From positions 1 to 64,000 of the forward strand of contig CAJUAR010000004.1 of NCBI GenBank assembly GCA_910584495.1: a stretch of 64,000 nt of DNA, given 5' to 3'. The position numbers were made by a program, and so were the translations under genes. The DNA comes from an uncultured Muribaculaceae bacterium (lineage in GTDB: Bacteria > Bacteroidota > Bacteroidia > Bacteroidales > Muribaculaceae). Positions 55,552 through 64,000 of this stretch are shown here, one piece after another; within the stretch, counting starts at the first letter, position 1, and each line of letters opens with the position of its first letter. Under the pieces are notes generated by a model. It was given only the letters and a program-made list of their open reading frames with translations, did no database searches and was not told the DNA's origin.

Positions 55552-56847
55552 TTATATCAAAGGTACACCTTTATAGTAAGATAAAATAATATTATTGATA
55601 ATCAGCTGTATACGCTTTCCTTCGGCAGTTGCTCGCGCCACGGAGAGTTTTGCGCTAGATGTGTAGAGGTCTATGGCCGAAGCACTGCCGAGTTCATAGC
55701 GGCGGCTTGTGGCTTTATATGCTTTCTCTTCGGCATCGAGGCGTTTTTTTGCAGCCTCCAGTTCGTCGGCTGCGGCGCTGCTGTCGAGAGCGGCCTCGGC
55801 TGTCCGGCGTTCTATCTCAAAGCGCTTTTGCTCAAGTGCTTCGCGACTTTGCTCCAGGTTGAGGCGCGCACGCTTCACACGGTTGACGCTTGCCAGTCCG
55901 GTGAATATAGGCAACGAGAACGACACACCAACATATTGGCCCATATTGTTGTGCCACTGCCTTGAAAACGAGGGAGCGGCAATCCCGCTGCCTATCATCT
56001 TATAATAAGAGGTTGAGATGCCGGCATTTATTTGGATTGTCGGTGAAAAGGCTCCACGTGCGGCTCGGAGGCTGTAAACGCTCTCGCGATAGGCATATTC
56101 AGCTGCTTTCACTTCGGGATGGACAAAGGCTCTGTCAGTCTGCAATTTATCATTGTCGCTTACCTCTTCAGCAAGGTCAAGCGGCTCATCATCAGGCTCC
56201 ATGCCCATGTCAGCCTTCAGCTGCATATAAGCTTTGGCAAGAAGGTTCTGCTGGTTCGTAAGCTCATACACATCAGATGCGACCAGGGCTTCGACATCGG
56301 CCACATCGGCTTCGCTTTTGTTTCCCAGGTCTACCCCTCGACGAGTTGCCTCCAGCGTTTTTTGGTCACGGGCAAGCGCATCTTCCATCTGCGCCACCAT
56401 GGCTCGGCAGTAGCTAACATTATAGAACGAGCGCACAACAGCCATCGAAATCTCGTCGGCTTGCGCTTGCGCCGTCTCTTTCAGTCGGCTTGTTGCCATG
56501 CTTGCGCTCTTGATGTTGTTGATGCTCACCAAACCGTCGAAGAGAGGGATGGAAATACCCAGGCCGAAGTTCGAGGCAACGGTTTTCTGGTTGCCGTATG
56601 TATTGGTTTCGGGGTCGATATTTCGGCCGAAACTCATATTGCCTCCCACATTAAAAGAGGCATAGGGGAGTGCGGCAGCAAGGGCTATGCCGTGGTCGGC
56701 CCGTGCCTTGTTGGCTTCGATGCGGGCAATACGGGCGGCATGGGCATGCTCGCGAGCATAGAGCAGGCAGTCGCGGAGTGTCATTTGAGCCGCTGCAGCA
56801 ACACTCGTTGCCAGAGCGATGAAGAATATGAACAGTTTCTTTCCCAT
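55552..56847 (-). CDS. TolC-family outer-membrane channel protein
   Basis: 431 aa. Signal peptide MGKKLFIFFIALATSVAAAAQ; mature part has the duplicated OEP domain with long coiled helices (AYKATSRRYELGSASAIDLYTSSAKLSVARATA at the end, in two parts). The ATG at 56847 is chosen because the -7 box lies just upstream. First gene of the efflux operon, divergent from a two-component system. Confidence 0.93.
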   Translation of the reverse strand: MGKKLFIFFIALATSVAAAAQMTLRDCLLYAREHAHAARIARIEANKARADHGIALAAALPYASFNVGGNMSFGRNIDPETNTYGNQKTVASNFGLGISIPLFDGLVSINNIKSASMATSRLKETAQAQADEISMAVVRSFYNVSYCRAMVAQMEDALARDQKTLEATRRGVDLGNKSEADVADVEALVASDVYELTNQQNLLAKAYMQLKADMGMEPDDEPLDLAEEVSDNDKLQTDRAFVHPEVKAAEYAYRESVYSLRAARGAFSPTIQINAGISTSYYKMIGSGIAAPSFSRQWHNNMGQYVGVSFSLPIFTGLASVNRVKRARLNLEQSREALEQKRFEIERRTAEAALDSSAAADELEAAKKRLDAEEKAYKATSRRYELGSASAIDLYTSSAKLSVARATAEGKRIQLIINNIILSYYKGVPLI

Positions 56848-56864
56848 ATCATTTATTTTTCGCA

Positions 56865-56873
56865 GCAAAGGTA
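56865..56873 (-). promoter_or_regulatory. -7 box of the TolC-HlyD-ABC operon
   Basis: Minus-strand TACCTTTGC about 18 nt upstream of the ATG at 56847. The region 56874-56971, between the divergent promoters, is the likely binding site for the adjacent response regulator. Confidence 0.6.
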
Positions 56874-56971
56874 GGTCGAAAAAATGCCCCTATTTCCCCT
56901 ATCCGGGCATAAAGCGTTTTTCGGGGCTTATTTTGTCTAATTTTTAGACACTGCGCCTCATAAAATTGTCG

Positions 56972-56979
56972 TAACTTTG
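56972..56979 (+). promoter_or_regulatory. -7 box directly at the response-regulator start
   Basis: TAACTTTG ends only 4 nt before the ATG at 56984, so the transcript should start at or within a nucleotide or two of the start codon (leaderless or nearly so). Confidence 0.6.
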
Positions 56980-56983
56980 AGCC

Positions 56984-57565
56984 ATGAAGATTTTAGTAGT
57001 CGACGACAACCAATCGGTGCTCCGCACTCTCAAACTGGTGCTGACACCGGAATTCGGCACCATAGTGGCGGTGTCGAACCCACAACTGCTCCCCGCACTC
57101 CTCGCAGCGTGCGATGTCGATGCCGTGCTCCTGGATATGAATTTCGACACATCTCACCTCGATGGCCGCGACGGCCTGTTCTGGCTCGGACGCATCAAGG
57201 AATCGGCAACGGCACCGGCGGTGGTAATGATCACGGCCTTTGGCGAGCTTTCCCTCGCGGTCGAGGCCATGAAGGCCGGTGCTGAGGATTTTGTCACCAA
57301 ACCTTGGGATAATCAGAAACTTATCGAAGTGCTCCATCGAGCCATCGATAAGAACCGCAGCCAACGTCAACAACAGGTGGCTCTTGCCGAGGCCGACGAA
57401 ATATGCCGTCGCAACGAAGCCGAGAGCCACATCTCGCTCGACGACATCAAGCTTTCGCACATCCGCCGCATTGTCGACGAATGCGGCGGCAATCTCTCGC
57501 AAGCCGCCGACATCCTGGGAATAAACCGCCAGACACTCTACAACCAACTGAAGAAGGGACGATGA
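56984..57565 (+). CDS. Response regulator: receiver plus Fis-type helix, no AAA+ domain
   Basis: 193 aa. Receiver domain with Asp6-Asp7, phosphorylation site Asp51, Thr84 and Lys106. After a Gln-rich linker (about 120-150) a Fis-type DNA-binding segment follows at 156-192 (NLSQAADILGINRQTLYNQL). The helix resembles those of NtrC-type sigma-54 activators, but the central AAA+ domain of about 240 residues is absent, giving a layout like RegA/PrrA/ActR. It would thus act on ordinary promoters. The kinase gene overlaps its stop by 4 nt; the divergent efflux operon is the likely target. Confidence 0.92.
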   Translation: MKILVVDDNQSVLRTLKLVLTPEFGTIVAVSNPQLLPALLAACDVDAVLLDMNFDTSHLDGRDGLFWLGRIKESATAPAVVMITAFGELSLAVEAMKAGAEDFVTKPWDNQKLIEVLHRAIDKNRSQRQQQVALAEADEICRRNEAESHISLDDIKLSHIRRIVDECGGNLSQAADILGINRQTLYNQLKKGR

Positions 57566-58551
57566 AACGAGCATTGCGACTTAACCTTGTACTTTCCCTG
57601 ACCGCGTGTGTGGTGCTGAGTGTCTTGTTGGGCTCAGCCCTTGTTTGCGCATGGCCTGTAGGCCTTATAGTTCTGCTCTGCTTAGGCATTATCGCCTCGT
57701 TGTGGGCTATATGGCATCTTGCCATGGGTGTGCTCTACAGTGCTTCATCCTTTGCCAAAGCGTTGGAAATGAAGGACTACACCATTCGCTTCCCCAAAAG
57801 CAGCGACATAATGGTCGACCGGCTTCACAGTTCGATGAATAATATCGTGGCCCTCCAGCGCGACGGGAGCAACGCCCTCGAAACCCGAAAGTTATACTAC
57901 GACCGTATTCTGCGCATCATGACCCACGAGCTCCGCAACGCCATCACTCCCATTATTTCTCTTGCCGACGACATGCGCCAACACCCGGAACGCTACCAAG
58001 GAGAGAATCTGACCGAGGCGGCCTCGCTCGTCAGCGACGAGAGCACAAGCATCAAGCATTTCCTCGATTCTTACTATGAATTGACCCATCTGCCCAAACC
58101 ACACATTGTTTCTGTCGAAGCTAAATCGTTCTTTGAGCAAATAAATCGCAATATCAAGCTGATTATCAAAGAAGAAGGCATCGAGGGCGTGAGCGTGCGT
58201 TATATCATTGCCGAAGGTATGACCCTCGACATCGATGCCGACTTGATGAAACGGGCCATTATCAATCTGCTGAAAAACGCCGGCGAAGCCACAGCCGGTC
58301 GTCCGAACGCGACTGTCGAACTGACAGCCACCATGCCGCAAGGCAAACCCTATATCACAATCACGGACAATGGTCCGGGCATGCCAACGGCAGTTCTCGA
58401 CAACCTCTTCCAACCATTCTTTACCACCAAGCCCGGCGGCAACGGAATAGGTCTTTGCCTAAGCCGTCAAATCGTCCGCCTCCACGGCGGCGAAATCACC
58501 GCCGCCACCACCCCCTCCGGCTCCACCTTCACCATAGCTCTTGAGCGGTGA
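57562..58551 (+). CDS. Sensor histidine kinase
   Basis: 329 aa. Two N-terminal membrane helices (about 8-30 and 32-56) with almost no periplasmic loop, so the signal is probably sensed in or at the membrane. H-box with His122 in RIMTHELRNAITP, N-box MKRAIINLLKNAGEA, G1 DNGPGM, F-box FQPFFTTKPGGNG and G2 GIGLCLS. It phosphorylates the response regulator encoded upstream with ATGA overlap. The first ATG in a longer frame (57403) runs through the regulator gene and is rejected. Confidence 0.94.
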   Translation: MKRALRLNLVLSLTACVVLSVLLGSALVCAWPVGLIVLLCLGIIASLWAIWHLAMGVLYSASSFAKALEMKDYTIRFPKSSDIMVDRLHSSMNNIVALQRDGSNALETRKLYYDRILRIMTHELRNAITPIISLADDMRQHPERYQGENLTEAASLVSDESTSIKHFLDSYYELTHLPKPHIVSVEAKSFFEQINRNIKLIIKEEGIEGVSVRYIIAEGMTLDIDADLMKRAIINLLKNAGEATAGRPNATVELTATMPQGKPYITITDNGPGMPTAVLDNLFQPFFTTKPGGNGIGLCLSRQIVRLHGGEITAATTPSGSTFTIALER

Positions 58552-58556
58552 GAAAA

Positions 58557-58594
58557 ATGCCGGTAGGACACCCTTGCCATGTCCCTGCCGGCAT
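58557..58594. terminator. Bidirectional terminator
   Basis: ATGCCGGTAGGACA at 58557-58570 pairs with 58580-58594, one bulged or mismatched position. On the plus strand it is followed by AAAAAATTTT and on the minus strand by TTTTTC, serving the kinase and the convergent phosphatase gene. Confidence 0.8.
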
Positions 58595-58616
58595 AAAAAA
58601 TTTTGATTATGAGCTG

Positions 58617-59906
58617 TCACCCTTTGTAATCGGGTGTTTCGAGTATGGATGTATAATAGTTCTTCACATCATTCCAATGATAGAAAGGAGCGCAGTCGGT
58701 AGAGAGAGGAATCTTTACTTCCCTTTCGTTGAGCATGAATTTCACCAGTATGTCATTGTCCTTGTTTCGGAAAAAGACAATCTGGATATTTCCGGCCATC
58801 GGAGAAATTTTGAAGTCGCTGTACATTTCGTGGAGACGATAAGGATCGTCGCAGGCCGCATAGCAATTCTCAATGTGAAGCAATCCGGCCAGAGGAATCA
58901 GGTTGCCGTCGTGCCCGAAACGGAAATCCCCCCCTGTGCCATGACTCTGAATCACAGCTTCGGCACACGACAAAATGTCGCGCAACAAGGGTTTGGCATT
59001 GTCGAGCAACATACCGCACGATGCCGGATGGTTGGAATTGCGCACGTAGAAACCATAGTTGAACGAACGCCATAAATCGAAGAGTTCCTCGGGGGTGAAT
59101 ATATCGGTAAACGTTTCGCCGCATTCCATATTCTGCATGTCCACCGCAACCCAGTACATGCCCCACATCAATTCATGTGGATTGACATTGCGTAGCACAA
59201 AAGTATCGTCGCTGAAGAGGGAAGCAACGATACGACCGGGATTGGTCATAGCCTCTTCGAACTTACGGTTTTCCTCGTACCATGGACCACGGTGCCTGGT
59301 GAAATAGTTCGATTGCGGACTGTGATAGTTGAGGTAGTACATATTTCTTTGAGAAGACTCACGGGGAATTTGGAGCGATGGATCCATTTCCTTAAGTCCT
59401 TCGCAGAATGAATTCATGCTGTGTGCACAACGCATCACCACAGTAGACCGCGCCGAAAGCACGGGGTTTCCGGCAAACGCACCGGGAAAAGCCTTATACA
59501 TGCGTCGTGCAATGGAACGGTGCTGACGATGCCCAAGGGGGGTTAGCTCACCACCACGTCCACGTGCTTCAAGCCACACCTTACCGAGCCGTTTGAGCAC
59601 GTCTTTTCCCAAAAGGGTCAGGGCATTAGCCGAATCGGCCTTTTCGAAGAGATTGATAACGGTGCGATAGTCGTTGTCGCTGATCAGGTAACGCGAACCG
59701 TGCCGTGCGTAGTGGCTGATGTAAAAGGCATCGTAACCTTCGGGAGCGGGAGTGTTGAGACTCTCGGTCACAGGGTAGGCATAATAAATGCCACCGGCTC
59801 TGTCGGGATTCTCTTTGATTTCTTCAAGGTTTGTTTGTGCCGCACAAACGAATGCGGCACAAACAAACAAAGATGTTGCGATCTTTCTAAAACCTTTTTT
59901 TACCAT
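58617..59906 (-). CDS. Secreted histidine-type phosphatase (acid phosphatase/phytase-like)
   Basis: 429 aa. Signal peptide about 1-23. The branch-2 histidine-phosphatase motif RHGSR is at residues 68-72 with the nucleophile His69, a further Arg in VVMRCAHSMNSF, and the proton-donor pair HD in FRFGHDGNLIPL. MINPP-type phytases usually have HAE there, so this looks closer to the HD acid-phosphatase group. It begins 9 nt after the susD stop and is the last gene of the susC-susD operon, so it probably dephosphorylates the substrate captured by that system (inositol phosphate, sugar phosphate or phosphoglycan). Confidence 0.88.
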   Translation of the reverse strand: MVKKGFRKIATSLFVCAAFVCAAQTNLEEIKENPDRAGGIYYAYPVTESLNTPAPEGYDAFYISHYARHGSRYLISDNDYRTVINLFEKADSANALTLLGKDVLKRLGKVWLEARGRGGELTPLGHRQHRSIARRMYKAFPGAFAGNPVLSARSTVVMRCAHSMNSFCEGLKEMDPSLQIPRESSQRNMYYLNYHSPQSNYFTRHRGPWYEENRKFEEAMTNPGRIVASLFSDDTFVLRNVNPHELMWGMYWVAVDMQNMECGETFTDIFTPEELFDLWRSFNYGFYVRNSNHPASCGMLLDNAKPLLRDILSCAEAVIQSHGTGGDFRFGHDGNLIPLAGLLHIENCYAACDDPYRLHEMYSDFKISPMAGNIQIVFFRNKDNDILVKFMLNEREVKIPLSTDCAPFYHWNDVKNYYTSILETPDYKG

Positions 59907-59915
59907 TACAAATTG

Positions 59916-61637
59916 TTATTTTACAGTTGTTCGTGGATAACCCTCGGCTTGCACAAGAGTAGGATTGTTCATCAGCTCGGCCTCGGGAATAGCAAAAACT
60001 TTGAGATAGTCAGCGACATCGGTGCCTGTCCGTTCGCCACCTTTCCAATCCCAGTTATATCCCTTTGTGAACTTATCGAAACGGATGAGGTCGGTGCGGC
60101 GCATGCATTCAGAAGCAAATTCGCGCTGACGCTCGGCAAGGATGAAATCGAGAGTAAGGTCGCCGTCGGCAATTTTACCGTCGACAGAAGAGTTCACACC
60201 GTCGCGGGCATATTTTCCGCACATATAGGCTCTCTGTCGGATTTCGTTGACATACTCCAGGGCTTTGCTGCGGGGAGCCGAAGCACCACGGAGAACAGCC
60301 TCGGCAGCGATGAGATATGCCTCGGCGGTTCTGAGCAGAGGAAAATCAATGGAAACGTAGGTAAAGCCCGAAGGACATATTTGATCGTCCTTAGTGACAT
60401 TGCGCCATTTGATATACCCAAAGCCGCGAGTAAAGGTGCTTGTCATGGCGAGGTTCTCGTCCCAGGTCTCCATCACCTGATTCGGGAGCGCGGTCATAAA
60501 CTGGGCACGTTTGTCGGCTTTATTGTTGCCCCAGGTATCGGAGGCATCGAAAACTACATCCGACGGATCGAAAGCGGCCACAAGCGTGGTTTTTGCCCTG
60601 ACGTTGCCCCAACCTTTGGAGCCTACACCGGTCTGATAGAGTTCGTCCATGGGACCGTTGACAAAAGCCTTGACATAAAAGTTTGTACCTGCCGAGCTCT
60701 GGGCACGCAGACCGTCCTGAGCGAGAGGCCATATTATCTCGCTGCATGTATTGTTATCGGCCAGGAAAATGTGGCGGTAGTCGGAAGCAAGAGGATATGC
60801 GTTGGAATCAATCACCTTGCAAGCATAGGTATATGCATCATTGTAGCGGTCGGTGTCGATCCAGGTTTTCGCGTTGAGGTACATTCTGGCGAGGAGCTGG
60901 AATGCGGCAATCTTGTCGACATGGCCATAGAGTGCGGCTCCGGCATCTTTGAGCACATCGTCCGAGGACTTTTCGCCGGCGACTGCAAGCAACTCATTTT
61001 CAGCATATTCAAAAATTTCCCGGCGTGACACCTGCACGGGCATGTCCTTGGCACCGACAGTTTCGTCGATGAGAGGTACGGCACCAAAAAGGTCGCAGAG
61101 CATGCTGTAGCAATAAGCACGAATCAGCCGTGCTTCGGCGCGGTAGCTCAGATAGTCGTTTTGGAACTGGTTCCACAAACCGCGCGACTGCAGTTTAGAA
61201 GCGGTGCATTCGCGGAGGAATTCGTTGCAGTAAGCAATAGACATGTAGAGACGCTGATATGTCCAGGTGACCACAGAAGCGTTCGAAGCATCCCATGTTA
61301 GGTTGAGGCAGCGGCGCAGACCATTAGACGATGAAGGCATCAGGAAATTGTCGGTGGAAAGTTCCTGGAGATAGAACAACAGGCGCATATATCCGGAATA
61401 TCCTTCGTTAGCTCCTTCGAGGTCGCCGTTGCCGCCGTCGCCGCCGTTCTGTCCGGTGAGGATAAGCGAACCGTAGCACTTTGCCAGCACGCCCAAATAT
61501 CCTTCGGCCGAGGAATATACCTGTTCGGACACTAACATGTTGTCGTCCTTAGGCATCGTGTCGAGGTCATCCATGCACGACGACAGAGCCATCGAGCATA
61601 AGATGAATGAAATTACGAGGTGAAATATCTTTTTCAT
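59916..61637 (-). CDS. SusD/RagB-family substrate-binding lipoprotein
   Basis: 573 aa. Lipobox ALSSC at about residue 21 followed by acidic residues. Typical SusD segments are YRAEARLIRAYCYSMLCDLFGAVPLI and, near the C-terminus, FPLLRTAEAYLIAAEAVLRG and LAERQREFASECMRRTDLIRFDKF. It is distant from the first SusD of this window. It lies 24 nt after the partner susC and 9 nt before the phosphatase. Confidence 0.94.
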   Translation of the reverse strand: MKKIFHLVISFILCSMALSSCMDDLDTMPKDDNMLVSEQVYSSAEGYLGVLAKCYGSLILTGQNGGDGGNGDLEGANEGYSGYMRLLFYLQELSTDNFLMPSSSNGLRRCLNLTWDASNASVVTWTYQRLYMSIAYCNEFLRECTASKLQSRGLWNQFQNDYLSYRAEARLIRAYCYSMLCDLFGAVPLIDETVGAKDMPVQVSRREIFEYAENELLAVAGEKSSDDVLKDAGAALYGHVDKIAAFQLLARMYLNAKTWIDTDRYNDAYTYACKVIDSNAYPLASDYRHIFLADNNTCSEIIWPLAQDGLRAQSSAGTNFYVKAFVNGPMDELYQTGVGSKGWGNVRAKTTLVAAFDPSDVVFDASDTWGNNKADKRAQFMTALPNQVMETWDENLAMTSTFTRGFGYIKWRNVTKDDQICPSGFTYVSIDFPLLRTAEAYLIAAEAVLRGASAPRSKALEYVNEIRQRAYMCGKYARDGVNSSVDGKIADGDLTLDFILAERQREFASECMRRTDLIRFDKFTKGYNWDWKGGERTGTDVADYLKVFAIPEAELMNNPTLVQAEGYPRTTVK

Positions 61638-61661
61638 GATAGAATTTCGATTTTATAGAAT

Positions 61662-64000
61662 TTAGAAATTGAGATTAAGGCTGAGCGTGTATGTTCGAGG
61701 CCTCGGATACATTTCACGGTCGATACCGTTATATAGTTCGGGGTCGATGCCGCTGTAGGAAGTGAATGTATAAACATTCTGCACACCGAAGCTCATACGG
61801 AGCGAGCTCTTCTTGTTCCACAGCTTGCGGAAAGTATAGCCCAGGGTTATGTTGTCGATTCGGAAGAACGAGCCGTCTTCAAGCCATATATCGGAGTAGA
61901 GCTGCTGATTGTCGAAACCGGTCTCCATTGTCGAAACCAACAGGTTTGAGAAGCTGCCCTGGTCGCTGTAGGCCGACTGGAGATATTGGTCGGCTTTTAC
62001 ATAGTTGTAGACGTAGTTGCCCAGAGTGCCGTGGCCGCTGATGCCAAGGTCCCAGTTCTTATAGGAAAGATGTGTGTTGAAACCGATTAAGGATGATGGA
62101 AGAGCACTTTTGTCGTTGGCATATTTTGTTTCGGTGGCACTAACAGAGCCGTCGGGCTGGATATACTGACCTTCGAGGGGCTTACCGTCGTTGTCGTAAG
62201 CCTGCTTGGCAAGATAGAATGTGTAGGGAGTGCGGTCGACCATGAAAACCTGCACCGTCTTGCCCGTGCCGGAAATCGCTCCGGTGTTAACAAAATTGTT
62301 GTCGGAATCGATTACATTGAGCTTTGTAATCTTGCTCTGCTGCCAGGTGTAGTTTAAACCGATGGTCCACTCCCAGTCCTTAGTCGAAACAGGAATGGCA
62401 TTAATTGCGATTTCAACACCCTGATTCTCCATAGAACCGATGTTTGTGGTCAGAATCGGGGAATAGTTCACACCCGCCGGCACGTTGATGGTGTTGAGGA
62501 GATCTTTAGTGAAGCGTTTGTAGTAGTCAACCGAGCCGAAGATGCGGTTGTTTATAAAACCATAGTCGATGCCGACGTTCCAAGTTGTAGTTGTCTCCCA
62601 CTTAATGTCGTTGTCATAGCCGTTTGGACGATATGTGTTATACCATTTGTCGCCAAAGAGATATGAAGACTCGGGATAGCTGATGCTGAAAGTAGTCATC
62701 CAGGGATAATCGTTGAGGATGTCCTGCTGACCTGTCACACCATAGCTTAGGCGCAGCTTTAGATTGCTGAGCACTCTCTGATCTTTAAACCATTCTTCCT
62801 CAATCATACGCCATCCAAGAGCGACAGAAGGGAAGTAGCCCCAACGGTTGTCTTTTGCAAAACGCGAAGAAGCATCGGCGCGAAGGGTAGCAGTGAGAAG
62901 GAATCGGTTGTCGAACGAATAGTTTGCGCGCCCATAGAACGAAAGGAGATAGTACTCGGTTTCGTTGTGCTTGCTGGAGCTGAGTTCGTTTCCCTTGAGG
63001 TCGAGATTGCTGTCGTCATACTTTTTCCAGAAATGCTGCCAACCATATCCGGCCATGGCACTGAAATTATGTTTTTTGTTCCAGGTATGCTGATAGTTTG
63101 CGTAGAAATCGAGGAGGTAGTTTCGTTTGTCGTGTTTCGAGCTGTAGGCAAGCCCGGTGCCATCTTTCTGGTTTCCGGTGTACATCATCCCGGCAAGTTC
63201 GGGCACATCACGGTTATATTTGCTTTGGAGCACATCGTAGCCAAGGTTTAGATTGAGGCTCAGATCCTCCAAAGAGTGAATCTTGTAGTCAAGCTGCATG
63301 TTGCCGATCGAACGCAGAACCTTGTTAAGCCGTCGGTCGAGTTCGAGAGTTGCTACAGGGTTGTCGGTCTGAATAGCCATAGGCGAGTCGCCGTTTTTCC
63401 AGATAAAATATCCGAGGCCGGGATCGGTTGAAGCCGTTGCACTGCCTGTCATCACAGGCCGCGTAGGGTCGTAGCGCAAAGCGTTTCCAACGACAGATTT
63501 GTCAATCTGATGGTCGCGTTCGTAGGAGAGCTTGACATTTGCGTTTATGTTTAGGTGATTGTCGAGAAGCGAAGGAGTAAGAGAAACATTTCCCGTGAAT
63601 CGTTCGTAGTCGTTGTTCTTGATAATGCCTTCCTGATTAGTGTAGCCGAAAGACACTCGGTAAGGAGTGCTGATCGGGGCTATTTTTCCGGCGACTGACA
63701 GGTTGTGGTCGGTGCCGAAGGCCGTGCGGTAGATTTCGTCCTGCCAGTTGGTGTTTGCCTTACCAAAAGTAGCGTCGGCGGGTACACCGGTGATTGTAGG
63801 CACAAAATCGCGGAATTGTTCGGCCGAGAGGATGTCGAGGCTCTTTGCACGTGTAGATACAGCCACATTGCCAGAATAGCTGACCCGGAGAGCGTCGGCA
63901 CCTTTTTTTGTAGTAATCACAACAACGCCGTTCGAGGCACGGCTACCGTATATAGCGGTTGCCGAAGCATCTTTCAACACTGTGAAAGTCTCAATATCGT
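61662..64000 (-). CDS. SusC/RagA-family TonB-dependent transporter, 5' end outside window
   Basis: About 779 codons are present; the frame runs through the window edge and the N-terminal signal, regulatory domain and most of the plug lie outside. The visible part starts within the plug at DIETFTVLKDASATAIYGSRASNGVVVITT, the SusC hallmark, and continues through the barrel to the terminal aromatic residue (YTLSLNLNF). It forms the importer with the SusD encoded next. What precedes it (regulators, further enzymes) cannot be seen. Confidence 0.95.
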   Translation of the reverse strand, partial: DIETFTVLKDASATAIYGSRASNGVVVITTKKGADALRVSYSGNVAVSTRAKSLDILSAEQFRDFVPTITGVPADATFGKANTNWQDEIYRTAFGTDHNLSVAGKIAPISTPYRVSFGYTNQEGIIKNNDYERFTGNVSLTPSLLDNHLNINANVKLSYERDHQIDKSVVGNALRYDPTRPVMTGSATASTDPGLGYFIWKNGDSPMAIQTDNPVATLELDRRLNKVLRSIGNMQLDYKIHSLEDLSLNLNLGYDVLQSKYNRDVPELAGMMYTGNQKDGTGLAYSSKHDKRNYLLDFYANYQHTWNKKHNFSAMAGYGWQHFWKKYDDSNLDLKGNELSSSKHNETEYYLLSFYGRANYSFDNRFLLTATLRADASSRFAKDNRWGYFPSVALGWRMIEEEWFKDQRVLSNLKLRLSYGVTGQQDILNDYPWMTTFSISYPESSYLFGDKWYNTYRPNGYDNDIKWETTTTWNVGIDYGFINNRIFGSVDYYKRFTKDLLNTINVPAGVNYSPILTTNIGSMENQGVEIAINAIPVSTKDWEWTIGLNYTWQQSKITKLNVIDSDNNFVNTGAISGTGKTVQVFMVDRTPYTFYLAKQAYDNDGKPLEGQYIQPDGSVSATETKYANDKSALPSSLIGFNTHLSYKNWDLGISGHGTLGNYVYNYVKADQYLQSAYSDQGSFSNLLVSTMETGFDNQQLYSDIWLEDGSFFRIDNITLGYTFRKLWNKKSSLRMSFGVQNVYTFTSYSGIDPELYNGIDREMYPRPRTYTLSLNLNF

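Noticed and set aside
58617..59906. MINPP phytase assignment for the histidine phosphatase
   Set aside because: The proton-donor motif reads HD rather than HAE; a more general acid phosphatase/phytase-like label is safer.
59700..61028. 442-codon open frame on the plus strand
   Set aside because: Antisense to the phosphatase and susD genes; no promoter or protein-like features.
1..64000. tRNA, rRNA, CRISPR arrays and prophage genes
   Set aside because: Gaps between genes were inspected; none has cloverleaf-type, rRNA-like or regularly spaced repeat structure.

Overview
The window is chromosomal DNA from a Gram-negative Bacteroidales bacterium, most plausibly a gut Muribaculaceae-type organism. 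The basis is: two SusC/SusD outer-membrane uptake systems, a type IX secretion (T9SS) lipoprotein with candidate T9SS cargo, many promoters carrying the Bacteroidetes -7 box TAnnTTTG, a lack of Shine-Dalgarno sequences, and moderate GC. The family-level guess is inference. No rRNA, tRNA, CRISPR array, prophage or plasmid gene was recognised.

Layout. 1-9500 (minus strand): a susC-susD-surface lipoprotein operon ending in a strong hairpin, followed by a separately promoted secreted subtilase with a T9SS-like tail. 9500-13040: a REPIN-like palindromic repeat, then wecC-wecG-wecB for UDP-ManNAc/ManNAcA synthesis and transfer. 13040-16750: a decayed repeat element, an LTA-synthase-like phosphotransferase with a PAP2 phosphatase, and an IS200-like/RAYT transposase gene flanked by 123-bp inverted repeats. 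16726-22088 (minus): a tight operon of a DPP-IV-like peptidase, a membrane protein, miaA and a secreted protein. 22229-31093 (plus): DUF1846 protein, Crp-type regulator, a secreted protein with a structured leader, topoisomerase IV subunit A, a DUF3316-like protein and an S41 lipoprotein protease. 31083-42429: MFS exporter, a glycosyltransferase/UDP-galactopyranose-mutase-like pair, an AraC regulator, a His-rich CobW GTPase, a 1271-residue DUF2723 membrane protein, a polysaccharide deacetylase and QueG. 42398-49818 (minus): an operon of RelA/SpoT, a 7TM-HD phosphohydrolase and the T9SS lipoprotein PorW/SprE. 49990-51222: an anaerobic sulfatase-maturase-like radical SAM enzyme. 51229-58551: a TolC-HlyD-ABC-FtsX efflux operon divergent from a two-component system whose regulator has a receiver and a Fis helix but no AAA+ domain. 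58617-64000 (minus): a second susC (5' end outside the window)-susD operon ending in a histidine-type phosphatase.

How it fits together. Several loci serve the envelope and nutrient capture: SusCD plus protease for proteinaceous or glycoprotein material, SusCD plus phosphatase for a phosphorylated substrate, surface glycan synthesis, and a T9SS component co-transcribed with second-messenger enzymes. The most unusual DNA is the family of palindromic repeats: a complete transposase copy, a remnant keeping only the last codons of a related transposase, and an unrelated REPIN-like pair. Perfect inverted repeats also lie upstream of the Crp-type regulator and at the 5' end of the next transcript. 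All functional statements rest on reading the sequence; no database search was possible.
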